From Paucibacter aquatile (GTDB taxonomy: Bacteria; Pseudomonadota; Gammaproteobacteria; Burkholderiales; Burkholderiaceae_C), in NCBI RefSeq assembly GCF_002885975.1, contig NZ_POSP01000003.1, forward strand, positions 3,658,001-3,722,000: 64,000 nucleotides of DNA, in the 5' to 3' direction. Numbering within the stretch: the stretch's first letter is position 1; each line of letters opens with the position of its first letter. Positions 49,580 through 58,740 of this stretch are shown piece by piece. Made by a program: the position numbers and the translations under genes. Below the pieces are notes generated by a model. The model searched no databases and was not told where the DNA came from. It saw only the letters and a program-made list of their open reading frames with translations.

Positions 49580-50167
49580 ATGGCCTGGGCCGATCTGGAC
49601 GCCATTGCCGCCCGCCAAAGCCAGGCGCTGCGGCGGGCCATGCGTGCGGCGGTGCGCCGCAGCAATGGCGAGCAGTCGGGCCTGCGCCTGCTCGGCCAGG
49701 GGGTGTTCGGCCTGCTGCTGTGCCTGCTGCCGCTCTGGGGGCTGGGCTTCTGGGGCCTGATCTTCTGTGCGCCGGGGCTGTGGTTCTTTTTGCTGCCGGC
49801 CCTGGCGGAAGGGCTGCCCGAGCTCTGGGCCTGGGCCGCGCCGGCGCGCTGGGCCGATGTCCAGGGTCAGCGCTACAGCTTCATGGGTGCCTACCTGCAC
49901 ATCGAGCGCGACGCCGAGGGCCAGCCCTGGCTCTCCTGCGACGAGGTGCGCGCCGCGGGCGTGGACCTGCCGCAAGCCTGGGTTGTGCAGGCCCGGCTGG
50001 ACCCGGCGCGCTGCCGCCTCGATGCGCGCGGTCGCCGCCTGCAACTGCGCGCGGACGCTTTGCTGGCCGGCCTGCAGGGCACGGCCCAGCCGCGCGGCCA
50101 CAAGTTCGCGCTCTGGCTGCAGCGCGTGGTCATCTACCCGGCCGATCGGGCGGCGCGGCGGCGCTGA
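49580..50167 (+). CDS. Unknown protein with two membrane helices and a soluble C-terminal domain
   Basis: 195 aa, family not recognised. A basic N-terminal helix (~1-35, AIAARQSQALRRAMRAAVRR) precedes two adjacent hydrophobic segments (~37-80) and a ~115-residue soluble domain (RYSFMGAYLHIERDAEGQP; LPQAWVVQARLDPARCRLDA) ending in basic residues. It starts 26 bp after the Lrp stop and may be co-transcribed. No catalytic motif is visible. Confidence 0.7.
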   Translation: MAWADLDAIAARQSQALRRAMRAAVRRSNGEQSGLRLLGQGVFGLLLCLLPLWGLGFWGLIFCAPGLWFFLLPALAEGLPELWAWAAPARWADVQGQRYSFMGAYLHIERDAEGQPWLSCDEVRAAGVDLPQAWVVQARLDPARCRLDARGRRLQLRADALLAGLQGTAQPRGHKFALWLQRVVIYPADRAARRR

Positions 50168-50349
50168 TTGCTTCTTCGTTGGCGTAGGCTGGTTTTCCCT
50201 GGTGCGAAGCTGGGGGAAAGAACTCTATATTCCGCTCCCCGACTGAACCGACCGTTAGGCGGTAAGGCGGCGGAGCCGTCGCGGGCCAGTTCAATGCCAT
50301 GCGCGCCAGGCCCGCACTCACAACATCGATCGAGGAGGAGACCTTTCTC
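50168..50349 (+). other. Long leader/intergenic region before the second PEP-CTERM gene
   Basis: 182 bp. No GG-N10-GC sigma-54 element is found, unlike the first PEP-CTERM gene. Several G/C-rich inverted segments (for example GGGGG near 50212 with CTCCCC near 50234) could fold. No known riboswitch consensus was recognised. Confidence 0.35.
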
Positions 50350-50925
50350 ATGAATACCAAGCCCCACAATATGTTCCGACTTGCGGCCCTGGCCGCCGCC
50401 TGCCTGCTCAGTACCGCTGGCGCCGCCCAGGCTGAGACCTACCAGTTCAGCGGCGACATCAGCAGCAGCCCGACCTTCCAGCGCCTGATCGGCAGCGGTC
50501 CCAATCTGTCCACCGTGGCCAATGCGGTGCATTTCAATGCCTTCGAGTTCAGCGTCAGCCAAGCCGGCAGCTACAGTTTTGAAAGCTTGGTGCCCGGTGA
50601 CACCAGCCCGACAGGTGGTGTGTGGGACAACTACCTATTCCTCTACCAAACCGCCTTCAATCCGGCCGATGCGCGGGTCAACATCCTCAAGGGCTCCAGC
50701 GGCCTTGGCTTTGGTGCCGCCAAGCTGAGCCTCGACCTGAGCGCCGGCAGCCGTTATGTGCTGGTGACCAGTGGCTATCTGAACAAGGACATGGGCAGCT
50801 TCGTCAACACGATCAATGGCGCTGGCCAGGTGTCGCCGGTGCCGGAGCCCGCCAGCGCTGCTCTGCTCTTGGCGGGTTTGCTGGCCCTTGGTGTGATGGT
50901 CAGCCAGGGGCGTCGCCGGGCCTGA
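50350..50925 (+). CDS. PEP-CTERM sorted exported protein (second)
   Basis: 191 aa from the ATG at 50350, preceded by a GGAGGAG site; a frame start at 50299 is less likely. The signal peptide is LAALAAACLLSTAGAAQA. The body (FEFSVSQAGSYSFESLVPGD; YLFLYQTAFNPADA; SRYVLVTSGY) resembles the extracellular beta-sandwich repeats seen in many PEP-CTERM proteins. The C-terminus has VPEPASAALLLAG, a hydrophobic helix and QGRRRA. It needs an exosortase encoded elsewhere. It shares little with the protein at 39585-40232 beyond the sorting tag. Confidence 0.92.
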   Translation: MNTKPHNMFRLAALAAACLLSTAGAAQAETYQFSGDISSSPTFQRLIGSGPNLSTVANAVHFNAFEFSVSQAGSYSFESLVPGDTSPTGGVWDNYLFLYQTAFNPADARVNILKGSSGLGFGAAKLSLDLSAGSRYVLVTSGYLNKDMGSFVNTINGAGQVSPVPEPASAALLLAGLLALGVMVSQGRRRA

Positions 50926-51024
50926 TGGCTTGATGGGGCTCATGGGCGGTGGCCGCCCGGCCGGATCCGGCAGAGGGCAAGCAGCTGCTAGGCTTGGGCG
51001 CACCCACCCTCGACGCCTAGCCCT

Positions 51025-51948
51025 ATGAGCGCCAGCAACCGCCTGCCCTTCGCGCACTTTTTGTTGGCCTTGGCCGTGGTGGCCATCTGGGGCAGCAATT
51101 TCGTCGTCATCCGGCTGGGACTTGACGCCCTGCCGCCCTTGCTCTTTGCCACCCTGCGCTTCAGCCTGGCCGTGCTGCCGGCGGTGTTCTTCATTCAACG
51201 GCCCGATCTGCCTTGGCGCAATCTCGCCAGCTATGGGCTCTTGATCGGCGTTGGCCAGTTCGGCCTGCTGTTTCTGGCCATGCGTGGGCCGCAGCCGGCC
51301 ATCTCGCCCGGCCTGGCTTCGCTGGTGATCCAGACCCAGGTCTTCTTCACCCTGATGCTGTCCATGCGCCTGACCCGCGAGCCGGTCAAGGGCTACCAAT
51401 GGCTGGCCCTGGGCCTGGCCGCCTCCGGCATCGCCCTGATCGCCAGCCACACCGACGGCAGCGCCACGCCGCTGGGCCTGGCCATGGTGCTGGCCGCGGC
51501 CTTCAGCTGGGCCTGCGCCAACATGGTGGGCAAGCAGGCCGGGCGCGTGAACATGCTGGCCTATATGGTCTGGACCAGCGTCTTCGCCGTGCCGCCGCTC
51601 CTGCTGCTGTCCCTGCTGGTCGAGGGGCCGCAGGCCATGGCCGCGGGCTTGCACAAGGCGGATCTCGGCACCTGGGCCGCGGTGCTCTGGCAGGCCCTGG
51701 GCAACACCTTGTTCGGCTACGCCGCCTGGGGCTGGCTGCTGGCCCGCCATGCGCCGGCCACCGTCGTGCCCTTGGCCTTGCTGGTGCCCGTCTTCGGCAT
51801 GAGCACCGCGGCCCTGGTGCTGGGCGAAGGCCTGCCGGCCTGGAAGCTGATCGCCGCCGGCCTGGTACTGGCCGGCCTGGCGCTGAATCTGTTGTGGCCG
51901 CTGCGCCAATGGAAGAATGCGCAGACGCAGACAGAGCTGACAAAATAG
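51025..51948 (+). CDS. EamA-family (DMT) metabolite exporter
   Basis: 307 aa, ten predicted helices in two EamA repeats. Family motifs are AVVAIWGSNFVVIRLGLDALPPL near the N-terminus, SPGLASLVIQTQVFFTLMLS in repeat one and GYAAWGWLLARHAPATVVPLAL in repeat two. The match is closest to the E. coli EamA (YdeD) type that exports cysteine and O-acetylserine; the substrate here is not established. It ends 70 bp before the lipoprotein gene. Confidence 0.9.
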   Translation: MSASNRLPFAHFLLALAVVAIWGSNFVVIRLGLDALPPLLFATLRFSLAVLPAVFFIQRPDLPWRNLASYGLLIGVGQFGLLFLAMRGPQPAISPGLASLVIQTQVFFTLMLSMRLTREPVKGYQWLALGLAASGIALIASHTDGSATPLGLAMVLAAAFSWACANMVGKQAGRVNMLAYMVWTSVFAVPPLLLLSLLVEGPQAMAAGLHKADLGTWAAVLWQALGNTLFGYAAWGWLLARHAPATVVPLALLVPVFGMSTAALVLGEGLPAWKLIAAGLVLAGLALNLLWPLRQWKNAQTQTELTK

Positions 51949-52018
51949 GTTCGTTTGAAGTAGACGCGGGCAGTTTGCAAAAGACGCCTGACGAGAATCG
52001 TGAATGAGGGAGGAGTCC

Positions 52019-54022
52019 ATGAGAGTTTTACAAAGCCTGCGCTTGGCCGTTGTGTTGTCTACGGCGGCACTTGCTGCGGCGTGCGGTGGAGGGGGTGGAG
52101 GCGACACCGGATCCGGGACGCCCAGCGTGCCAGATGTGCCGATCTCGGGGCTCATGCCCAGTGCGCCGACTGCCGGCGCCGTCTTGTATGCCGACGCGGC
52201 CGTCCTTCGCCCGATGAAGGACCAGTACCGCTGGACCTACCAGGGGCTGGTCAAGTGGGTCGGTCTGTATGCGCCCGATACCCCCTACACCAATCTGGTG
52301 ACTCAGCGTGGCGCAGGGGCAGGCGTTCAGGAGCAGGCCAGCAATCCGTTCGGGATGGGGCCTGTTTCCACGGGAGGGCTTGAGCCCCTGGTGATTGAGG
52401 CGGGCGTGGTACGCCAGCGCTTGCGTGCCAGTCTCCTGCCAGGCGTGTCCACGGATTTGCTGGACTTTGTTGAGTTGCGCTCACCTGTCCGGCAAGGGGA
52501 GCAATACAACGTCTACGACCGCCGCCTGGCGGATATCGGGCGTGATCTGGATGGTGACAAACGCAATGACGGCTTTGATGTGGCCATCTGGGTGAGGGTT
52601 GAAGGCGAGGAGGTGTTGGATTTGCCCGACCGGTCGCAGGTCAAAACCTTGAAGACAATACTCACGATGCAGCTGCGCCCCGTTTACAGCAGTGGGAAAG
52701 TGGCGAATGTAGACGAAGTCAAGCAGACGACGTGGTATTTGCCCAATGTGGGTATCGTCAAGCGGCAAATTGATATGCCCGCTGAAAATCAGGTGGGTAT
52801 ACGAAAAAACATCATTGAAGAATTGCGCTATTGGGATGGGGTTGATCGGGGTTATGGGGTCGCCCCGCCAACAGACTTGGTGATGCCTTCTGGTTCAAAG
52901 CCTCTCGGTGCAGTACTGGGGGTTGTGGGTTTTGAAAGCCACGCGGTGGTGGCTTCCGAAGTCAATGGGGAATTGCCGAGTTACGGTATCGCGCTGACTC
53001 ATATTGATGCGGTAGGAAAGGTTGTGGCGAGCCGCACCTATACATCTGCTGAATTGTTCGGTCCCAATGCAACAGCGTTTGGGTATGAAACTGCACGCCT
53101 GGTCCGTATGGGCGATGAGTTGCGAATTGTTGCCTTCGGCGATGGCATTGTGATGCGGCGCCTTTCGAGCACAGGGCAGCAGGTGCTGGGGGCGTCGCCA
53201 GTTCAATTGGTGAAGTATGTCAACGACGCGAATGAAACTTCGCCGGACTGGAGCACTGAGCGTCAAAAGTTTTCGTTTGCTGCAACCAGTGACCAAATAT
53301 GGCTGTCCTGGAATGCCACTCTACGTTTGCCGGAGAGCAATTACAAGCAAGTTATCCGCTTGAGGGGTTTTGACGGGGCGGGGAATCCCATCACTTCGGT
53401 GCAAGATGTAAGTCCAGCTACGGTCGCTGGTTTGAGTGGTGCAAGTTTGGCGATTCAAGGAAACCGATTGCTGGTCTCCTGGGGAATTCTTGGGGATCTT
53501 CCTGCGTGGTTCTATTCGGTGCACGATACTGCCAATGGGCAGGCCTTGGCGAAGTACGAGGTGGCAGGTCTGAAAACTGATACCTGGAGGTACCCGCAGG
53601 CTTTGTCCCTGGAGGCTGGCCTGGGTTTATGGACTGTCAATAAAGCTGGGGGTGTTGCAGCGGTTCGCCTGAATGAAGGGACTTACTCTCTTGAACAGTC
53701 AACTGCATCGTATCTAGATGGTCAGACCCTGAGTACTGTTGGGCTGGGCTTGAAGAATCTCAGTTCGGGAATGGTTCTCGGCGGTAGCCCGTTTCTGTAC
53801 GTGGCCTATGGGGAAAATGTCAATATTTATGGACAGAACGAGTGGTTTGTTTCCCGGGTGCCGGCTGGTGTGAACCAGCCTGCTGCGACACCCATGCAGT
53901 TGCTGGGACGTGGCTTGACCAAGGATTCATATCCCCGATATCTCATGCCGATGGGCAACAAGGTGCTAGTCATCGGCGCTCGTCCGTCGGGGCAGTTGTA
54001 TAGCTACCTGGTTTGGCTCTGA
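52019..54022 (+). CDS. Large orphan lipoprotein with beta-rich body
   Basis: 667 aa from the ATG at 52019, with GGGAGGAG just upstream. A lipobox-like LAAAC before a glycine run (GGGGGG) predicts lipidation, although Ala at -3 is atypical. Residues ~40-260 form one domain (RPMKDQYRWTYQGLVKWVGLY; DLDGDKRNDGFDVAIWV has a Ca-binding look; TTWYLPNVGIVKRQI). Residues ~270-660 contain repeating strand-turn-strand units with LVRMGDELRIVAFGDG, SDQIWLSWNATLR and GNRLLVSWGILGD, suggesting a beta-propeller. Codon use is markedly less GC-rich from ~52,650 on. Function unknown; likely acquired. Confidence 0.8.
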   Translation: MRVLQSLRLAVVLSTAALAAACGGGGGGDTGSGTPSVPDVPISGLMPSAPTAGAVLYADAAVLRPMKDQYRWTYQGLVKWVGLYAPDTPYTNLVTQRGAGAGVQEQASNPFGMGPVSTGGLEPLVIEAGVVRQRLRASLLPGVSTDLLDFVELRSPVRQGEQYNVYDRRLADIGRDLDGDKRNDGFDVAIWVRVEGEEVLDLPDRSQVKTLKTILTMQLRPVYSSGKVANVDEVKQTTWYLPNVGIVKRQIDMPAENQVGIRKNIIEELRYWDGVDRGYGVAPPTDLVMPSGSKPLGAVLGVVGFESHAVVASEVNGELPSYGIALTHIDAVGKVVASRTYTSAELFGPNATAFGYETARLVRMGDELRIVAFGDGIVMRRLSSTGQQVLGASPVQLVKYVNDANETSPDWSTERQKFSFAATSDQIWLSWNATLRLPESNYKQVIRLRGFDGAGNPITSVQDVSPATVAGLSGASLAIQGNRLLVSWGILGDLPAWFYSVHDTANGQALAKYEVAGLKTDTWRYPQALSLEAGLGLWTVNKAGGVAAVRLNEGTYSLEQSTASYLDGQTLSTVGLGLKNLSSGMVLGGSPFLYVAYGENVNIYGQNEWFVSRVPAGVNQPAATPMQLLGRGLTKDSYPRYLMPMGNKVLVIGARPSGQLYSYLVWL

Positions 54023-54563
54023 CTCTTGAGTGGCTTGATGCGGAGCCCTGGTGCCTTTGCGCGCGTCGGCATTGAGGCCGCCGGTGGACTCCGCTCGCCC
54101 CTTGCGATTGGTTTCTTGCCATAGCAGTTCTGGGGGCAGGCTTTGGCCTGACGGGTTTGTTCGGTTCGCGTGCTGACATTCCTCCAAAGCAACTTCCTCC
54201 TGGTGCACAGCTGTCGGGGGGCAGGGCTCGCAGCACGGTACGGTGCCTTCTGAGGCCTGCAGCCGCCAAGGCGAGAGCGTTCGGTTCAGATCAAAACAGA
54301 TTCAGCCGTAGGGTGAGATATGCCGCTGGACACCCCACTGTTGTTTGTCGCCTTCGGCGCGGCCACGAGAGCCCGCGCTCACGGCCGGCCGGGCGCCTGC
54401 GCCGGGCGCCACTTTTGCAAAGCCAGGGATTCAGCATCACGTCTTCGTGGTTGACGAATCGGCCAGCACCTTGTCCCTTGACATGCAATGAGCCCAGCCG
54501 CCGGTCGGCATCCCGGCCCTGGCCGCGCTGGCGTGCTAGGTCGCGGCGGCCTATGCTGGGCGC
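54023..54563. other. Intergenic, no gene supported
   Basis: About 540 bp. Several short open frames exist on both strands but none has a ribosome-binding site plus protein-like composition. No terminator was identified for the preceding lipoprotein gene. Confidence 0.45.
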
Positions 54564-55289
54564 ATGAACGCATCCCACTTGCTTCCCCGTCGTGCCTGCC
54601 TGCTTCTTGCCGGACTGGGCCTGATGCCCTTGCTCGCGGCCGCTCAGCCCGCGGCCAAGCTGCCCCCGCGCAACCTCTGGGTCGAGATGCGCTGGGTGGA
54701 AAGCCGCATGGACGGCGCCAGCCTCGCCGGCGTGCGTGAGGGCGCGGTGGTGGTGGGCACGGGCGGCAGTGTTTCGCCCACGCCCGGTGTGAGCCTGAGC
54801 ACGAGCAGCCACAGCCAGAGCGGCCAGCAGACCCAGCGTGTGCTGGTGCTGAACGGCCGCCAGGCGCAGTTCCAGCTCAACGAGAAAGTGCCGGTGCAGT
54901 GGGTCGATGTTTCGGTGCAGATGGACGGCGCCGCAGCGGCGGGCGGCGGCGTGCCCGGCATGGCGGATGCGCGCGTGCGCGCCGTGCCACGCAGCGGCTT
55001 TGTCGAGCAGACGCGCGGCTTCACCGTGGCCGTGTTCTGGCCCGGCGGCCAGCAGCCGGCGCGCCTGGACATCAAGGTGCAAACCCCCTCGGGCGAGCCC
55101 GGCCCGAACGGTGTGCCCGCAGGCCAAACCCAGCTCGACAGCAGCGTGCAGCTGCGCCTGGGCGAGTGGCTGACAGTGGCGCGCACCGGCGCGGCCGTGC
55201 AGGCGCAGGAGCGCGGCGTGCTCAGCACCCGGGCGGCCGAGTCCCAGACCCAGCGCGAGCTGCAGCTGCGTGTCGATCTGGCGCCGTGA
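54564..55289 (+). CDS. Secreted protein of unknown function
   Basis: 241 aa. A signal peptide (ACLLLAGLGLMPLLAAAQ) is followed by strands resembling the peripheral part of a secretin-type domain (NLWVEMRWVES, VLVLNGRQAQFQLNEKVPVQW, GFTVAVFWPGGQQPARLDIKV, SVQLRLGEWLTVARTG). A Gly/Ser linker lies at ~60-85. The resemblance is only in pattern; there is no secretin core, so a role in secretion is a guess. It stands alone before the chitinase gene. Confidence 0.7.
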   Translation: MNASHLLPRRACLLLAGLGLMPLLAAAQPAAKLPPRNLWVEMRWVESRMDGASLAGVREGAVVVGTGGSVSPTPGVSLSTSSHSQSGQQTQRVLVLNGRQAQFQLNEKVPVQWVDVSVQMDGAAAAGGGVPGMADARVRAVPRSGFVEQTRGFTVAVFWPGGQQPARLDIKVQTPSGEPGPNGVPAGQTQLDSSVQLRLGEWLTVARTGAAVQAQERGVLSTRAAESQTQRELQLRVDLAP

Positions 55290-55407
55290 GTGATGGCTGC
55301 CGTGCGCGGCCTGCGCCCTCATTCGTGCCGCGCTTAAGCCAATCTTGAGACGGCCGCGGGGCGGGCCCTGCTAGTCTCCAGCGTCCTTGTTTGGAGCTTG
55401 CTGTTCG

Positions 55408-56694
55408 ATGATGTGCTTGTCGCTGTCCACTTCCCGTCTGGCCTTGGCCGCCTCCGCCCTGTGTGCCTCTTTGCTGTCGCTGCCCGCCAAGGCGGCTGAG
55501 GCCACGCCCTATCCCCTGTTCGGCGGCAAGCCTTTGCCGGTCGAGCGCACCAGCGCCAAGGTCGTGGGGGTCTACGTGCCCATGTGGGAGAGCGCTGCCC
55601 ATGTCGACCGCATCCCGGCCGGCAGCGTGACGCACTTGCTGTATTCCTTTCTGCGCCTGTGCGGCCCGGGTCAGATCGCCAAGGACGCGGCGCGCTGCGA
55701 GGGCAAGAAGGACTTCCAGCTCAGCACCGGCGGCGCCGAGAAAACTTTCGACGCCGCCTTTGCGCGCTTGAAGGCGCGCGAGCCCCAGGTCAAGGTTCTG
55801 GCCTCGGTCGGCGGCTGGGGCGGCTCGGACGGCTTCTTCAACATGGCGCCCGATGCGGCCAAGCGCGCCGTCTTTGTCGAGTCGTCTCTGCAGTTCCTGC
55901 GCGATCACCCGAGCTTTGACGGCATTGACATCGACTGGGAGCACCCAGGCGACAACGGTTCCGCCAACGGCGTGCCTCTGGGCAGCCCGGCCGATGGCCA
56001 GGCCTATGCCGACCTGATGGTGGACCTGCGCCGCGGCCTGCAGCGCCTGGAGGCCGAGACCGGGCGGCCCTATCTGCTGAGCACGGCCATCAACAGCGGC
56101 GAGACCGTGGTCAAGCGTATCAACTTCAAGCAGGCCGCCCCCGCGCTCGATCTCATCTTCATGATGACCTACGACTTCTACGGCAACTGGTCAGCCGCGG
56201 CGGGCAATCACACGACGCTGATGAGCAGCCGCAACACCGCCGGGGTCGAGGCCGACGACAGCCTCGACCGCTCGGTGCGCAACCTCGAGGCCGCCGGTGT
56301 GCCGCGCGCCAAGCTGGTGGGCGGCGTGGCCATGTACGGCCGCGGCTTTGCCGGCGTCGACCGCGCGCAGACCGGGGCCAGCAAGACCGGCGGCTATCCC
56401 GGCGCCGATGGCTCGGCCGGCTACCGCGAAATCGCCGCCCGCTACCTCGGGCCCAAGGGCCAAGGCCTGAACGGCTATCTGGCCCAGTTCGACGCCCAGA
56501 CCCAAGCCTGGAACCTGTTCCACCCCAAGCACAAGCTCTGGATGGGTTACGACGACCCGCGCGCCGTCATCGCCAAGGGGCGGTACGCCGTCAAGCAGGG
56601 CCTGGCCGGCCTGTTCGCCTGGGAGCTGACCCAGGACAATGGCGACTTGCTCAATGCCATGAACCACGGCGTGGGCAACCGAGTCCTTCCGTGA
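55408..56694 (+). CDS. Glycoside hydrolase family 18 (chitinase-like), secreted
   Basis: 428 aa from the ATG at 55408; an in-frame TTG at 55387 is closer to the GGAG site and cannot be excluded. A signal peptide (LALAASALCASLLSLPAKA) precedes a single GH18 barrel: VVGVYVPMWE, THLLYSFLRLC, KVLASVGGWGGSDGF and the catalytic DGIDIDWEHP with D171-x2-D174-x-D176-x-E178 intact. MMTYDFYGNWS and the C-terminal GLFAWELTQDNGDLL complete the active site. There is no chitin-binding module. Substrate is probably chitin or related GlcNAc polymers. Confidence 0.93.
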   Translation: MMCLSLSTSRLALAASALCASLLSLPAKAAEATPYPLFGGKPLPVERTSAKVVGVYVPMWESAAHVDRIPAGSVTHLLYSFLRLCGPGQIAKDAARCEGKKDFQLSTGGAEKTFDAAFARLKAREPQVKVLASVGGWGGSDGFFNMAPDAAKRAVFVESSLQFLRDHPSFDGIDIDWEHPGDNGSANGVPLGSPADGQAYADLMVDLRRGLQRLEAETGRPYLLSTAINSGETVVKRINFKQAAPALDLIFMMTYDFYGNWSAAAGNHTTLMSSRNTAGVEADDSLDRSVRNLEAAGVPRAKLVGGVAMYGRGFAGVDRAQTGASKTGGYPGADGSAGYREIAARYLGPKGQGLNGYLAQFDAQTQAWNLFHPKHKLWMGYDDPRAVIAKGRYAVKQGLAGLFAWELTQDNGDLLNAMNHGVGNRVLP

Positions 56695-56716
56695 AGAGCC
56701 CAGGGCGGGTTGCTTC

Positions 56717-57532
56717 TCAGTACTGCACGCCGTAGCGCGCCCGAATGGCGCGCAGCACACCGCGCGCCTCCAGCCGCTCCTGCGCGGCATTGAGGCGCTG
56801 CACCTCGTCCTCGCTGACGGTTTTCTTGCTGAACATCAGGTGCACCGGCGCGTTCGAGGGGTGGTAGGGCAGGGGCGCCAGCTCCATCTTCAGCCGCCCG
56901 GCTTCGAAGAGCAGGGTGGCGTGGTCGGCCATGATCAGCTCGCCACGCTCGCGGGCCAGCATCAGCAGGCCTTTCTCGAAGGTCTCGAAGGTGGAGCTCA
57001 GCCGCGCTTCCTGCAGGCGGCCGATGTAGGCCTCGTAGTCGGCGCCGAACCAACCGGCGTTCAGGCTCAGCAGTGGAATGCGCCGGGCCAGCACATCCTG
57101 AAAACCGCTGACATCGCGGTACAGCGCCAGCTTGGCGGGCAGGGTGAAGAGGCTGACCGTCTCCATGCGGTAGGCGCGGCCGAACCAGGCGAACTCGCGC
57201 CGCTCGGCTGTGTCTGAGGCGCCGGGGATGATGTCGAGCTCGCCGGCCTTGAACATGGCATAGCGGCGGTTGCGCGGCACGGCTTCGCCCAGCTCCAGGC
57301 TGCAGCCGGCTTCCTTGAAGACCGCGCGGATCAGCTCGATGTCGGCGCCCACGGCCTCGCCCTTGTCGTTGGGGAAGAAGTAGGGCGGCCATTCCATCAT
57401 GGCGATGCGCAGCGGGCGGCTGCAGGGCGCTGCCTGGGCCGGGCCGTTCAGCAGCAGCAACAGCCACATTCCCCCCAGGCCCAGCGCTAACGCGGCGGCC
57501 CGCGATCTCCAGCTCTTCGTCAAACCGGGCAT
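56717..57532 (-). CDS. Periplasmic solute-binding protein, family 3 type (second)
   Basis: 271 aa from the ATG at 57532, chosen for its CAGGAG site 8 bp upstream and the signal that follows (AAALALGLGGMWLLLLLNGPAQA). Family-3 landmarks are LRIAMMEWPPYFFPNDKGEAVGADIELI, FKAGELDIIPGASDTAERREF and ELIMADHATLLFEAGRLK. It has no adjacent permease, like the protein at 13160-13927, and the two are only distantly similar. It converges with the GH18 gene. Confidence 0.85.
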   Translation of the reverse strand: MPGLTKSWRSRAAALALGLGGMWLLLLLNGPAQAAPCSRPLRIAMMEWPPYFFPNDKGEAVGADIELIRAVFKEAGCSLELGEAVPRNRRYAMFKAGELDIIPGASDTAERREFAWFGRAYRMETVSLFTLPAKLALYRDVSGFQDVLARRIPLLSLNAGWFGADYEAYIGRLQEARLSSTFETFEKGLLMLARERGELIMADHATLLFEAGRLKMELAPLPYHPSNAPVHLMFSKKTVSEDEVQRLNAAQERLEARGVLRAIRARYGVQY

Positions 57533-57632
57533 GTATCGGCTCCTGATCGGCGTGCTCCGTGGAGCGCCCAGCATAGCCACGATTGCCCGGGCGCGGCATC
57601 CCTTGCCCAGGCAACAGCCGGTCCGGCTGCGT

Positions 57633-58355
57633 TCACCAGGGCAGGCGCTCGCCCTGGTAGCTCAGAAAACTGCCGCTGTCTTCGGCCTGCACGCGGTCCA
57701 GCACGGCCAGCATTTCCCGTGCGGCCAGGGCCGGCGGCCGGCCGATCTGCTCGCCCCGAAAAGGCCGCGACAGGGCCGAGTTGACGGTGCCCGGGTGCAG
57801 AGCGATCAGGGCCGCGCCGGGCAGCTGGCGTTTGGTTTCGATCGCCGCGGTCTTGATCAGCATGTTCAGCGCCGCCTTGGAGGCCCGGTAGCTGTACCAG
57901 CCGCCCAGGCGGTTGTCCTCGATGCTGCCCACCTTGGCCGAGAGCAGGGCCAGCACGCTGCGCTGCCTGTCCATCAGCGGCACCAAGTGGCGCAGCAGCA
58001 GGGCCGGGCCGAAGGTGTTGACCAGAAAGGTGGCTTGCAGCTGGGCATAGCTGAGCTCGCCGAGCTTTTTCTCGGGCATGAAGTCGGCGCTGTGCAGCAG
58101 GCCGGCGGCGTTGATGAGCACGTGGAAGGGCGCTTGCTCACGCAGGGCTTGTGCGGCCGCGGCGATGCTGGCTTCGTCGGCAAAGTCCAGGGCGGGGACG
58201 GAGTGCCGGTGCAGGCCGGTCACGCCCGCACAGCGCGGGTCGGCCTGCAGCTGCTCCACAAAGGCCGCGCCCAGGGCGCCCGAAGCGCCGATCACCAGGG
58301 CGCGATAGCCCTCGGGCAAGCTGGCCATGCCCTGGAATGGGGTGGCCTCACTCAT
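57633..58355 (-). CDS. Short-chain dehydrogenase/reductase (SDR)
   Basis: 240 aa from the ATG at 58355. The Rossmann motif is ALVIGASGALGAAF, followed by NAAGLLH and the catalytic YSYRASKAALNML (Tyr and Lys present; the serine is in ALLSAKVGSI). HPGTVNSALSRPF matches the C-terminal part of classical SDRs of the CsgA type. Its start overlaps the Trp-rich protein's stop by 4 bp, so the two are coupled. Substrate unknown. Confidence 0.9.
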   Translation of the reverse strand: MSEATPFQGMASLPEGYRALVIGASGALGAAFVEQLQADPRCAGVTGLHRHSVPALDFADEASIAAAAQALREQAPFHVLINAAGLLHSADFMPEKKLGELSYAQLQATFLVNTFGPALLLRHLVPLMDRQRSVLALLSAKVGSIEDNRLGGWYSYRASKAALNMLIKTAAIETKRQLPGAALIALHPGTVNSALSRPFRGEQIGRPPALAAREMLAVLDRVQAEDSGSFLSYQGERLPW

Positions 58356-58606
58356 GCCAGCCACCCCTGGCGCCAACGCTCGCTGTCGCGCAACTCGCGC
58401 CAGGCCAGGCGCTGCACCCGCTTGGACAGCACCGCCTCCAGCTCGATCCACTCGATCGGGCCCGGCTGCCCGCTGGGGCCGATCTCGGGTGCGATCACCC
58501 GGCTGACCAGGAAATGCCGCTCGCGCTGCTGCGGCTGCAAGGCGGTCCATTTGCTGTGCAGCAGTTTCTTGGGGTGCAGGGGCGGGGCTGGGTGTGAGGA
58601 ACTCAT
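58352..58606 (-). CDS. TIGR02450-family Trp-rich small protein
   Basis: 84 aa. The pattern HPKKLLHSKWTALQPQQRER, FLVSRV, GPIEWIELEAVLSKR and WRELRDSERWRQGW matches the TIGR02450 Trp-rich family. Function is unknown, but members often sit near SDR, photolyase or flavoprotein genes, as here. It is divergent from the FAD oxidoreductase and upstream of the SDR gene with an ATGA overlap. Confidence 0.85.
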   Translation of the reverse strand: MSSSHPAPPLHPKKLLHSKWTALQPQQRERHFLVSRVIAPEIGPSGQPGPIEWIELEAVLSKRVQRLAWRELRDSERWRQGWLA

Positions 58607-58740
58607 GGGGCGCAGCCTAGCCCAAGCCCGCGGGCCGCGCAGCGCCGGCCGGCAATGCCCGAGCCCGGCCGCGGCGCTTGTGGCGAGCGACCCACCCGCA
58701 GGCCTGCGGGCCCGCACAATCGGCAATCTGTTCGATCCTG

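Noticed and set aside
50168..50349. Riboswitch or structured RNA leader
   Set aside because: G/C-rich complementary blocks exist, but no known riboswitch consensus (including the c-di-GMP GEMM type) could be matched.
54023..54563. Decayed gene remnant
   Set aside because: Short frames on both strands were read through, but none gave recognisable protein sequence or a ribosome-binding site.
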